DNA of 64,000 bases. Origin: Enterococcus casseliflavus NBRC 100478 (GTDB lineage Bacteria > Bacillota > Bacilli > Lactobacillales > Enterococcaceae). Made by a program: the position numbers and the translations under genes. The first letter of the stretch is position 1. Each line of letters opens with the position of its first letter. Below, in pieces: positions 37,895-46,370 of the stretch. The stretch covers positions 124,001-188,000 of the forward strand of contig NZ_BCPT01000005.1 of the NCBI RefSeq assembly GCF_001544095.1, written 5' to 3'. The notes beneath the pieces were generated by a model, which ran no database searches, was not told the origin of the DNA, and worked only from the letters and a program-made list of their open reading frames with translations.

Positions 37895-40800
37895 CTTCTT
37901 CCTCCCTTAAGCGATGGATAATCTCATCTTTAGATAAGTTTTCTAAACGGTGGTACTCATTTTCTTTCAACAATACATCAAAGTCACAGATGCTGCGAAA
38001 CGGACAAAATTCACACGCCCGTTTTTTGTCTTTTATTTTATAAGACGGGTTTAAGGCGATTTCACCGCTCAACAGCTTCTCACCGCTTTGCTGCATGTTT
38101 TTACGATTGTGTTTTCTTAACAGTTCAAGCTCTTCTTCTGTATAAAACTTGTTTTTCGCCTGCGTTGTTTTTTGATAATTGCCGTTTTTGTCTTTTCGAA
38201 CAGGGAATATCGGTGAATTTTTGCTGGCTTCAACATCCTCATCTAGCAACGGGAAAACAGCCGGTTCGTCAATAAACAACCCATCATACTTGAAACGTTT
38301 TAAACGTTCTTCTTCACTGGCTTCTTGTCCGTCCAAAAGCGGATTATGCACATGCAGATAATAAGCCCCCGCTGGTCGCACATTTGGCGAACCAACCAGT
38401 TGGACAGCATCCGTCAATGCGACATCGAGATAGGTGATCAACTGCATCGCAAGTCCGTAGTATGCTTCAGAAAGGTCAAAATCTCGGCTGCTAGATTTAT
38501 AGTCAACAACAGAAAGCCATTGTTCTTCTTCCGTTTTCGCCGTATCGACACGATCGATCTTCCCCCGCACATGCAGTTTCCCGCCAGAACTTAATGGCAA
38601 TTCGATCCCATTGATCCCATTTGAGCCAGCGATCTGACCGAATAGCACCTCCGTCTTTTCAGGACTAAAATGCATTTTTTGTCCTTGTTTCGCTAATGCC
38701 CACGCTACTCGCTGAATCGTCTTGCCTAATTGATACCGAATAAAATTCATCCGAGCAGAGCTCGTCAGTAAGCGATAACGGCTTTCGCCAAAAATTTCCT
38801 GCAAAACGACTTCCACAAATTGCACGCGTTGGTCAGCAGTTAACTGGGTCAAGGAAATATTTTCAGCAATCAGGACTTTGACAAAGCGGTCCAACGCATC
38901 ATGGAAAAACTCACCTGTCATTGCTGGATTTAAGCCATAAACTTCCCGTTCTTTTAACCGTAATCCGTAGCTGACGAAATACTTGTATTCACACTGATAG
39001 AACGTCTCCATCTGAGAAATGGAACTGTAGATCGACGGTCCATATAGTGCCGCAGCTTGTGCTTGAGACAAAGGAATCGGAATATTTTGATGGGTTTGGC
39101 TTTCAAATACTTGGGCAGCTAAATCTGTCCATTCCGAACGCAGCAGTGCTTGTTTCAGCTGCTCCCAAACCCTAGGCAAATTCTCTTTGTTTTTTTGCGC
39201 TTGCTGACTGAGGTTATTGATTTGATAGATCAGGCCACGGTAACTGCCGACATAGTTTCTTGGATCGCTGACTAGCGTCAATATCCCTCGCTCTTGCAGT
39301 GGGACATCCAAACGTTTGACCACGCGATCTAAATAAGGCGACATTTTGATGTTTTGCTGGGTATCAAAATTAACGGCATAGGACAGTGATAAGTGTTCCG
39401 TTGCTGAAAGCAAGACAGAATAAAAGGCAAATGGCTCCTTGACACTGCCTTCCACCACTGTATCTCTAAGATATTTTTCACCATTGAACAACTGATTGAA
39501 ATGCTGACGTTCTTCATTCGTCAACAACGTTTTGTTCTCTATTTTTCTTGGCAACGCCGTTTCATTCAATCCCGGTGCAAATGTGATCTTTGCTTGCTTT
39601 GGACGTGCCAGATCAAGGCGATTGATGTTGACTTGGTCGATCGCTGTTGGGATCTTCCCGAATGTGACATTTTCTAAGCCAGTCAATAAGACATCCTCAA
39701 AGAGCCCAAAATCAAAGGACTCTTCCCCATAGATCGCAGCATATTCATCCAGCAAATCCATCAAGGCTTGCCATGCTTGTTCATGATTACGGGCTTGATC
39801 CAACTTCCCTTGCTGGATCGCTTGATCTCGCCAATGCCGCAGTTGTTCTTCAACACCGGCATTCAGTAAAAAGCGATACAGCAGTTCGACCGCATCGCGG
39901 TTCGTTCTAGCAGCCGTCAGCCAGTCTAGAGTATCAGCAACATCTTGTTTAAAGGCCCTGCGCAACTGGTTGGTATACGCTGTCAAATCCACTTTATCCG
40001 TCTGCTCTTCTTCCGATTGTAAATACTCGATCAGTTCCCAATCTTCGTTTCTCGTCCAACTCGCTCCTTGGAAATCATGAGCCAACGCTTTGTTCTCGGT
40101 AATATCCACCAACTTACGAAACTGGTCACGCCCAACGAGCCAATCTGCTTCGGAGCGATAGGCTGCCGGTAAGTAAAGTTCCGTTCTAAGCAACCGTAAA
40201 ATATCATTTAAGCGAAAGCCATAGGATTGACAAGCAAAAAAAGCATTCAAAAACTCAACCAATGGATGTTGCGCCATCATCTGCTCTTCATCGATATAAA
40301 AAGGAATCTCAAACTCAGTAAAAATTTTAGGGATATATTGATGATAGATTTCTGGTTCGGCGATCAATAATTGGATCTCTCGGTATCGTAATGTTGGGTA
40401 CCGTTTCTTATCGCTCATCATCCCACGGATCGACGCTGCAATCTGACGGATCTCTTCTTCTGGATTCCCAACTTTCCAAATTGCCAGAAAGTCCTTCACA
40501 GAGGACTGTTGCTGATAGTTGACTTGTGACTGAGTCTGCCGCCAAAATGTTTCAATTTCATTATACGCCTGTTGCATCGATCCCTTCGCTTCCTTGTCTA
40601 CCTCTTGGTTGACCGAAAGTTTCTGATCCAAATAAATCGGCACTTGATTTTCTCGGGCAAAACTGATCAATTGATAATAGGTTCGCCCTGCTTCATAAAA
40701 CAAATTTAACGGTGAAGGCAGCTCTTGTGGATACCCACGATCCAGAAAAAGATCAATAATGACATGACTTTTTTTCATCAACACTTGAATCAGCTGCTGT

Positions 40801-41504
40801 TCCTGTGTTGAAAAAGCGGAAAACCCACTGATAATAAATAAGGCATGGGAAAGATCTGGTGCTTTGTTCATTGACACCGCGTTAGGCATTGCTTGCTCCA
40901 CTGGAGAATCATCCAGCAAGGAACCTTCAAGAAAGCGTGTCAACAAGGTGATCGGTTGTTCGACTTGTAATGCACGCTCCAGAAGTTCTTGTTCAAATCG
41001 TTGAAATATTTTCGCTAATTCACTGTATTTTTTCTCCTCGTCTTGGGTTGCGCTTGGTGCAGCACCACCTGCCAATAAATCTTCGATCCCCAATCGACTT
41101 GTATGCATTTCTTGATAGAACGCCAACAATTGCTGGATAAAACCCGCTTTGTTGATCTCACCACGGTATAAGACGAGTTCTTCTTCTAGTTCCAAAAGCA
41201 GCTTACGCATGATCATGGAGGCACCATTTTCAGTGATGGCATTTTGAGAAAGCAAGCCGGTTTGCTGCAAATAAAACCAAGCCAAACGGTGAAAACTATA
41301 CACTTGCGCGCGAATAGAAGCAAAATCTTCTACGCGATCCTCTTTCAGTAATTGAAGGATCTCACGCTCTCGTTCAAATTTGTTGTAGTTAGGTACCAGA
41401 AAAAATACTTCTTGATGGTCTTTTTCTAACCAACTTTTTGCATTTTCTATCACTGCTTGATCATGACGACAACGGCCATCGCCAAGGATAAATCGTAAAC
41501 TCAT
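37887..41504 (-). CDS. addB: ATP-dependent helicase/nuclease subunit B (AddB/RexB)
   Basis: A 1205-residue partner of AddA. The C-terminal RecB-like nuclease has VVDYKSSSRDFDLSEAYYG and the iron-sulfur cluster cysteines CEFCPFRSIC plus a distant QCEYKYF cysteine, as in Bacillus AddB. The N-terminal Walker A of Bacillus AddB is degenerate here (LGDGRCRHDQ), as in RexB, so ATP binding by this subunit is doubtful. The start at 41504 is seven bases after AAGGAG. It follows lepB by about 120 bases. Confidence 0.95.
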   Translation of the reverse strand: MSLRFILGDGRCRHDQAVIENAKSWLEKDHQEVFFLVPNYNKFEREREILQLLKEDRVEDFASIRAQVYSFHRLAWFYLQQTGLLSQNAITENGASMIMRKLLLELEEELVLYRGEINKAGFIQQLLAFYQEMHTSRLGIEDLLAGGAAPSATQDEEKKYSELAKIFQRFEQELLERALQVEQPITLLTRFLEGSLLDDSPVEQAMPNAVSMNKAPDLSHALFIISGFSAFSTQEQQLIQVLMKKSHVIIDLFLDRGYPQELPSPLNLFYEAGRTYYQLISFARENQVPIYLDQKLSVNQEVDKEAKGSMQQAYNEIETFWRQTQSQVNYQQQSSVKDFLAIWKVGNPEEEIRQIAASIRGMMSDKKRYPTLRYREIQLLIAEPEIYHQYIPKIFTEFEIPFYIDEEQMMAQHPLVEFLNAFFACQSYGFRLNDILRLLRTELYLPAAYRSEADWLVGRDQFRKLVDITENKALAHDFQGASWTRNEDWELIEYLQSEEEQTDKVDLTAYTNQLRRAFKQDVADTLDWLTAARTNRDAVELLYRFLLNAGVEEQLRHWRDQAIQQGKLDQARNHEQAWQALMDLLDEYAAIYGEESFDFGLFEDVLLTGLENVTFGKIPTAIDQVNINRLDLARPKQAKITFAPGLNETALPRKIENKTLLTNEERQHFNQLFNGEKYLRDTVVEGSVKEPFAFYSVLLSATEHLSLSYAVNFDTQQNIKMSPYLDRVVKRLDVPLQERGILTLVSDPRNYVGSYRGLIYQINNLSQQAQKNKENLPRVWEQLKQALLRSEWTDLAAQVFESQTHQNIPIPLSQAQAAALYGPSIYSSISQMETFYQCEYKYFVSYGLRLKEREVYGLNPAMTGEFFHDALDRFVKVLIAENISLTQLTADQRVQFVEVVLQEIFGESRYRLLTSSARMNFIRYQLGKTIQRVAWALAKQGQKMHFSPEKTEVLFGQIAGSNGINGIELPLSSGGKLHVRGKIDRVDTAKTEEEQWLSVVDYKSSSRDFDLSEAYYGLAMQLITYLDVALTDAVQLVGSPNVRPAGAYYLHVHNPLLDGQEASEEERLKRFKYDGLFIDEPAVFPLLDEDVEASKNSPIFPVRKDKNGNYQKTTQAKNKFYTEEELELLRKHNRKNMQQSGEKLLSGEIALNPSYKIKDKKRACEFCPFRSICDFDVLLKENEYHRLENLSKDEIIHRLREEEDE

Positions 41505-41625
41505 GAAAGGACTCCTTCTCTCCATCGTCTTTTAAAAAAAACACTAAAATTCAGCGATACGCTTCTTCAAATGCGTCTTTGTTTTAAAAGAATCTCCTTA
41601 AAAACAAAAAAACGGTCGCAGAATT

Positions 41626-42174
41626 TCACTCTTTGCCTAGCATACCAAAATCGGCAATTGGCCAGAATACAAATTTTACATCACCCAAAATCGTTGCTTC
41701 ATCGATCAAACCTAATTGACGACTATCCTTGGAAATTCGGCGGTTATCCCCTAACACTAAAATTTGACCTTCAGGAATGACTTCAACACCAAATAACCCC
41801 ATATCAAAATCACTGGTCAATGGAAAGCCATCTGTGACAGCTGCTTTGAATTCATCCAAGTAGGGTTCATCATATGCTTGTCCATTGATATAAAGGGTAT
41901 CGTTTTGATAGGAAACCTGATCGCCAGGTAAACCGATCACTCGTTTGATATAGTTTTTGCCTGCTTCATCCGGTGCTTCAAACGTTATGATATCGAAACG
42001 TTCGATCTCGGTATTTTTCAAAGCAATCACCCGCTCACCATCATGTAATGTGGGGTCCATCGAATCTCCTTTTACGATCACAGGAGTAAAGACATACTGT
42101 CTTAATAACAAGAGGAATAAAGTGAAGATCACGACAAATCCTACTGTTTTTAAAAGCTCTTTTACTTGTTGCAC
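41626..42174 (-). CDS. lepB: Signal peptidase I
   Basis: A 182-residue type I signal peptidase with one N-terminal membrane anchor (VGFVVIFTLFLLLLRQYVF). The catalytic Ser38 is in VKGDSMDPTL and Lys77 in YIKRVIGLPGD; LGDNRRISKDSR is the last conserved box (Asn-Arg-Arg in place of the common NSxDSR start). It removes signal peptides of exported preproteins. Start chosen as GTG at 42174 behind AAGGAG; an in-frame upstream start would add 18 residues without a ribosome site. Upstream of, and same strand as, addB-addA. Confidence 0.92.
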   Translation of the reverse strand: MQQVKELLKTVGFVVIFTLFLLLLRQYVFTPVIVKGDSMDPTLHDGERVIALKNTEIERFDIITFEAPDEAGKNYIKRVIGLPGDQVSYQNDTLYINGQAYDEPYLDEFKAAVTDGFPLTSDFDMGLFGVEVIPEGQILVLGDNRRISKDSRQLGLIDEATILGDVKFVFWPIADFGMLGKE

Positions 42175-42194
42175 GCGTCCCTCACTCCTTGAAT

Positions 42195-42231
42195 ATTTTA
42201 CTATATTTTTCAAGAATCGAACAAACATTCT
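42195..42231 (-). promoter_or_regulatory. Predicted lepB promoter with overlapping LexA-like sequence
   Basis: Minus strand TTGTTC, 18-base spacer, TAAAAT. CGAACAAACATTC at 42218-42230 covers the -35 and is identical over 13 bases to the box at 7253. Confidence 0.45.
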
Positions 42232-42324
42232 TATTTTTCTATTCTACCATAAAATGATAGGAGCAGGACATTTCCCCTTTGGTTCTTTACAAAAATTTGG
42301 AGAATCAAGAGACTTGCATATGAA

Positions 42325-42353
42325 TTGTCATCCTTTCTGATCCGTGCTAGGGT
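42325..42353 (+). promoter_or_regulatory. Possible promoter of the aldehyde dehydrogenase gene
   Basis: TTGTCA, 17-base spacer, TAGGGT (weak -10). Confidence 0.4.
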
Positions 42354-42388
42354 TAAATAAGAACCCATTATTGAAAGGAAGTGCCAAG

Positions 42389-43840
42389 ATGAACCAACAG
42401 TTACCACAAGTACCAACAAAGTTATTGATTAACGGAAAATGGCTTGAAGGAACAAAAGAGTCAGTTTCGGTTACCAATCCTGCCACTAATGAAGAACTCG
42501 TAAAAGTCAGTCAAGGAGGGATCGAGGAAACCAAGCAAGCAATCGATGCCGCAGCGATTGCTTTTCCCGAATGGTCAAAACGCTCCCCTCGAGAACGTGC
42601 CGATTTGATGAACGTCATTGCTGATTTGATGGAGGAAGAAAGCGATCGTTTAGCAAAAATCATGAGTATGGAACAAGGAAAACCATTAAAAGAAGCGGAG
42701 GCAGAAATCCAATCCAACGTTGACAATTTCCGTTGGAATGCAGCTGAAGCGCAACGGGTCTATGGCGAAGTGATTCCAGCCCCTGAACACAATCATTGGC
42801 TGGTACGCAAAGAAGCGATCGGGGTTGTTGGCGCGATCACACCTTGGAACTTTCCTTCTAACATGATTGCAAGAAAAATTGCACCTGCTATGGCCGTTGG
42901 CTGTACCCTTGTTATGAAACCATCAAAAGAAACCCCACTATCCGCATTAGCTTTAGGCGAGCTTTTTCAACAAGCAGGACTTCCAGACGGGGTCGTCAAT
43001 ATCGTCTTAGGTGATTCTTCTGAGATTGGGAAAGAATTGACCGAAAATGAACAAGTCAAAAAAATCACCTTTACCGGCTCCACGAAAGTTGGGATGAAAT
43101 TATATGAACAAGCAGCACCAACTCTGAAAAAAGTTTCATTGGAGTTAGGTGGTCATGCCCCGTTTCTTGTTTTTGCTGATGCTGATTTAGATTTAGCTGC
43201 TGAAAAATTAATTGCAGCAAAATTCCGCAACAACGGTCAGGTCTGTACATCCCCCAATCGAATTTTTGTCGAAGAGTCCGCCAAAGACGCCTTTACCAAA
43301 ACATTACTAGCGAAAATGGAAACCGTAACGGTCGGCAATGGTCTGGAAAACCCTACTGTTGGTCCTTTGATCAACCAAGCAGGCGTTGAAAAAGTCATCG
43401 AGCAGTTGGAAGATGCGGTAAATAAAGGAGCTAAAGTTTTACTCGGTGGTAAAAAGCTTACTGAAGGTGAATACGAAAAAGGCAACTTCTTCGCACCAAC
43501 GGTCATCGATGGGATTACTTCTGAGATGGCTATCTACTACGAAGAAACCTTTGGACCTGTGATTCCATTGATCTCATTTACGGATCGACAAGCAGTCATC
43601 GCTGCGGCAAATGATACGGAATTTGGACTAGCTTCCTACTTCTTTTCAACGAATTTGCAAACGATCTCGAATGTAGCCCAAAACCTCCAATATGGGATGG
43701 TTGGGGTCAATGACATTGCGATCTCAAATCCGGCGGCTCCCTTCGGCGGCGTCAAGCATTCCGGTTTTGGTCGTGAAAACGGCAAATATGGCCCTGAAGA
43801 ATACGTGACCGTTAAATTCATTGCTATCGATGCCCAATAA
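42389..43840 (+). CDS. Aldehyde dehydrogenase, succinate-semialdehyde type
   Basis: A 483-residue NAD(P)-dependent aldehyde dehydrogenase. The cofactor fold has TPWNFPSNMIARKIAPA and FTGSTKVG; the general base glutamate is in LELGGHAP; the catalytic cysteine in NNGQVCTSPNR; EETFGPVIPL and PFGGVKHSGFGRENG follow. Overall it is closest to the GabD/succinate-semialdehyde group. No GABA pathway gene is adjacent, so the substrate is uncertain. Start behind AAAGGAAGTGCCAAG. Terminator directly downstream. Confidence 0.88.
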   Translation: MNQQLPQVPTKLLINGKWLEGTKESVSVTNPATNEELVKVSQGGIEETKQAIDAAAIAFPEWSKRSPRERADLMNVIADLMEEESDRLAKIMSMEQGKPLKEAEAEIQSNVDNFRWNAAEAQRVYGEVIPAPEHNHWLVRKEAIGVVGAITPWNFPSNMIARKIAPAMAVGCTLVMKPSKETPLSALALGELFQQAGLPDGVVNIVLGDSSEIGKELTENEQVKKITFTGSTKVGMKLYEQAAPTLKKVSLELGGHAPFLVFADADLDLAAEKLIAAKFRNNGQVCTSPNRIFVEESAKDAFTKTLLAKMETVTVGNGLENPTVGPLINQAGVEKVIEQLEDAVNKGAKVLLGGKKLTEGEYEKGNFFAPTVIDGITSEMAIYYEETFGPVIPLISFTDRQAVIAAANDTEFGLASYFFSTNLQTISNVAQNLQYGMVGVNDIAISNPAAPFGGVKHSGFGRENGKYGPEEYVTVKFIAIDAQ

Positions 43841-43842
43841 GA

Positions 43843-43872
43843 AAAAGTCAGGTGCGTTTGCCTGACTTTTTG
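43843..43872 (+). terminator. Terminator of the aldehyde dehydrogenase gene
   Basis: AAAAAGTCAGG TGCGTTTG CCTGACTTTTT. Confidence 0.88.
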
Positions 43873-43890
43873 ACGTCCCAAGCATTTTCT

Positions 43891-43919
43891 TTTACTAACA
43901 TTAAGTAAGAATGTATACT
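43891..43919 (+). promoter_or_regulatory. Promoter of the nitroreductase gene with YodB-type operator
   Basis: TTTACT, 17-base spacer, TATACT. The inverted repeat TTACTAACATTAAGTAA (43892-43908) overlaps the -35 and has the TACT-N7-AGTA form of YodB sites. Confidence 0.7.
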
Positions 43920-43952
43920 TCACTCTATGACAATAGAAAAGGTGGGAATACG

Positions 43953-44549
43953 ATGACAAAATTTCTTGAGACAATCAAACAGCGCCGCTCAATCTATGGG
44001 CTAGGTAAAAATGTGGCTCTTTCCGACACTGAAATCGAAGACATTGTGAAAGAAGCAGTGAAAAATAGTCCAACTGCGTTTAACGCACAATCACCAAGAG
44101 CCGTGATTTTATTTGGCGAAGCCCACGAAAAATTGTGGACATTAACAGAGGCTGCGATAGAACCATTGACACCACCCGAAGCGTTTGAAGCGACAAAACA
44201 AAAACTTGCTGGTTTTAAAGCGGGTTACGGAACCGTTCTATTCTTTATTCACACGGATACCGTGAAAAATTTGCAAGAGCAATTTGCTCTATACGCAGAG
44301 AACTTTCCCGTTTGGGCAGAACAATCGAATGGGATCGCTCAAGCGAACGCTTGGACCGCTTTAGAAGAAGCTGGATTAGGTGCCAACTTACAGCATTACA
44401 ACCCTGTCATCGATGACGCTGTTGCAGCTGAATGGTCAATTCCTGAAAATTGGCAACTACGGGCGCAACTAGTCTTTGGTTCAAAAGAAAGCGAACCGAA
44501 CGAAAAAGAATTTCTAAGTGACGATGAGCGCTTCCGCGTGTTCCATTAA
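43953..44549 (+). CDS. Nitroreductase-family FMN oxidoreductase
   Basis: A 198-residue FMN-dependent NAD(P)H oxidoreductase. KQRRSIYGLG is the FMN phosphate-binding start, KNSPTAFNAQSPR the family motif, AWTALEEAGLGANLQHYNP the FMN-binding helix region. It resembles the YdfN/YodC/FrnE-like short nitroreductases that detoxify quinones and nitro compounds. The promoter operator of YodB type suggests control by the HxlR regulator at 33829. Start behind AAAGGTGGGAATACG. Confidence 0.88.
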   Translation: MTKFLETIKQRRSIYGLGKNVALSDTEIEDIVKEAVKNSPTAFNAQSPRAVILFGEAHEKLWTLTEAAIEPLTPPEAFEATKQKLAGFKAGYGTVLFFIHTDTVKNLQEQFALYAENFPVWAEQSNGIAQANAWTALEEAGLGANLQHYNPVIDDAVAAEWSIPENWQLRAQLVFGSKESEPNEKEFLSDDERFRVFH

Positions 44550-44564
44550 TCAATTTTCGACCTA

Positions 44565-44615
44565 AAAAAAGACCCTTGATTACGCCTTAAACTGGCAGTA
44601 ATCGAGGGTCTTTTA
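44565..44615. terminator. Bidirectional terminator after the nitroreductase gene
   Basis: AAAAGACCCTTGATTAC / GTAATCGAGGGTCTTTT, one G-U pair, T runs on both sides. Confidence 0.85.
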
Positions 44616-45107
44616 GTCCTTTGTTCCTTGATCATGATCGACTAAAATATCGATCGGTGTCCCTTCATTCAAGTGTTCTGACAAGAAAACAACCAATTCT
44701 GCTAATGGCTGCTTGAATTTCATTAATGGGCCTCTCATCCCTCTTCGAAAATAGTTCATCTTGATGGGCTGCCCTTCCTTTTCTTGAAATAAAACGACTC
44801 GATCGATCTCTTGGTAGAGTACCCCTTTGATACTCATTGGATGGACAATGATTCGATCAAGTGCTAAGCCGCGGCTATCTAAAACAAAGCTCAAAAAGAC
44901 CAAACCCGAAACGATCCCTCGCACCCGATTATCAAGTGCCTCTTCCATCATCACCATAGATAGGATAATCATTACTGAAAAAATCGTAATGGCGACCTTG
45001 CTTAGTTTGCGCTCCACAGCAAGAAATTGAATGTCTTTCCGTACCACGAATAAATAAAGGTATAAAACGATCGTAAAGGCACACATAACTAGCGTTAACC
45101 CACTCAT
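44613..45107 (-). CDS. Uncharacterised membrane protein, 164 residues
   Basis: Not assigned to a named family. Three membrane segments are likely (GLTLVMCAFTIVLYLYLFVV; VAITIFSVMIILSMVMM; VRGIVSGLVFLSFVL), followed by a soluble C-terminal half from about residue 85 (GVLYQEIDRVVLFQEKEGQP) that looks like a small beta-rich PH-like domain of the kind seen in several Firmicute membrane proteins. Start behind ACGGAGAGTATT. Stands alone between two plus-strand genes. Confidence 0.7.
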   Translation of the reverse strand: MSGLTLVMCAFTIVLYLYLFVVRKDIQFLAVERKLSKVAITIFSVMIILSMVMMEEALDNRVRGIVSGLVFLSFVLDSRGLALDRIIVHPMSIKGVLYQEIDRVVLFQEKEGQPIKMNYFRRGMRGPLMKFKQPLAELVVFLSEHLNEGTPIDILVDHDQGTKD

Positions 45108-45244
45108 AATACTCTCCGTTCTGTTTTCTTTTCCTTATTCTACCAAAAAACCATCTGATACAAAAGGCTTAGCCTATTTCGTAGGTTTTTTGATATCTAT
45201 TTTAACAAGAATTCGGTACAATAGGAAAAAAAGGAGGAATTATC

Positions 45245-45772
45245 ATGAATGCATTTTTTGATAAATTACAACGCTATGATTTACTTCGTGCCGTCGTATA
45301 TATCGTCTTTGGCTTCATCATCTTGATTGCACCACGATCTGTCTTCAACACGATCGTTTATCTTGTTGCCGGGTATATTGCATGTTTAGGGATCATTAGC
45401 TTGTATACGAGCTACAAAGAAAAACAAAAGGGCTATCGCAATGTGCAATCCGTCTCTGGTATCTTACTGTTGATTGCGGCAGCTGCGATTTTAGTTTTTG
45501 CCAAAGGATTACTTGCCATCGTGCCATTTTTCTTAGGAATCATGATCACCATCAGCGGTTGCACCCGATTGATGGCAAGCTTTAACCAAAAACGCATTGG
45601 TTTACCTTATATCACTAGCTTGATCATCAGTCTATTGATCATTGCTGCAGGGATCATCCTAGTATTGAATCCCTTCGCCACTTGGTTATTATTCTTCCAA
45701 ATTTTTGGCGGGATCTTGATTTTCATGGGTGCCTCCGATGCGGTCAACCATTTTCAACGAAAAAGAGCCTAA
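45245..45772 (+). CDS. DUF308/HdeD-family membrane protein
   Basis: A 175-residue protein with six likely membrane segments in tandem pairs (VVYIVFGFIILIAPRSVF, TIVYLVAGYIACLGIISLY, VSGILLLIAAAAILVFA, AIVPFFLGIMITISG and onward), the DUF308 pattern shared with HdeD, an acid-resistance protein of enteric bacteria. Role in Firmicutes not established. Start behind AAGGAGGAATTATC. Confidence 0.8.
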   Translation: MNAFFDKLQRYDLLRAVVYIVFGFIILIAPRSVFNTIVYLVAGYIACLGIISLYTSYKEKQKGYRNVQSVSGILLLIAAAAILVFAKGLLAIVPFFLGIMITISGCTRLMASFNQKRIGLPYITSLIISLLIIAAGIILVLNPFATWLLFFQIFGGILIFMGASDAVNHFQRKRA

Positions 45773-45892
45773 TAAATGAGAATGTTTTAAAATTTCCTAC
45801 GAATCTAACATCTACATGTAGACTTTTCCCGCTATTCCTTTTAAAATAGGAGATATCAAACAGTCAGTCCATTGACACGCGGGAGGTGCGAC

Positions 45893-46336
45893 ATGAAGAA
45901 AATCAAGCAAGCAGCAAAACATCCAAACGATGTACCGGTAATTTTTTTGACCGATGCAACTGGCAAAGTCGTACGAAAAATCTCGATCAATGAGTGGCGT
46001 GCGCTTAAAGCAACCCCTGACCAGATCGAAGAACTTGATATCAAATTGTATCGTGAAGCAATCAGTTTTTATCTTCAAGAAGACTACGCAAAAGCAAAAG
46101 ATCTCTTGCATTTCTTGATCAACAAAACAGACTATAGTCATTATGAATACGTGGAACGACTAGCAAATATCTACCGCATCGAAAACCGTCCCGCTAAAGA
46201 AAAAGACCTGTTACTGACTGCTTATCATGCAATCAAACCGTTGGATTCCTCTGAAGGGATTTTAAGAAGGATCGAAAATCGATTGCAAAAAATCGATGCC
46301 TTTGATTTTCCAACTTCGACACAATTCAGTCATTAA
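45893..46336 (+). CDS. Uncharacterised soluble protein, TPR-like, 147 residues
   Basis: Not recognised by family. The N-terminal 40 residues carry PVIFLTDATGKVVRKISI, a beta-rich start, and the rest is helical with paired helices (YREAISFYLQEDYAKAKDLL, YVERLANIYRIENRPAKEKDLL) suggestive of tetratricopeptide-like repeats. Good start at 45893 behind GGGAGGTGCGAC. The ribosome site GCGGGAGG is complementary to CCCGC at 45828, so limited leader pairing is possible. Terminator directly follows. Confidence 0.75.
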   Translation: MKKIKQAAKHPNDVPVIFLTDATGKVVRKISINEWRALKATPDQIEELDIKLYREAISFYLQEDYAKAKDLLHFLINKTDYSHYEYVERLANIYRIENRPAKEKDLLLTAYHAIKPLDSSEGILRRIENRLQKIDAFDFPTSTQFSH

Positions 46337-46370
46337 AAAAGCAGCTATCCTTCGATAGCCGCTTTTTTTT
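46335..46370. terminator. Bidirectional terminator before the metal ATPase gene
   Basis: AAAAAAGC..GCTATC CTTC GATAGC.GCTTTTTT; also overlaps the end of the convergent ATPase gene. Confidence 0.88.

Noticed and set aside
41505-41625. Clear terminator between lepB and addB
   Set aside because: AAATTCTGCG / CGCTGAATTT can pair over about 70 bases before an eight-T tract, but the loop is long and one mismatch is inside; too weak to call.
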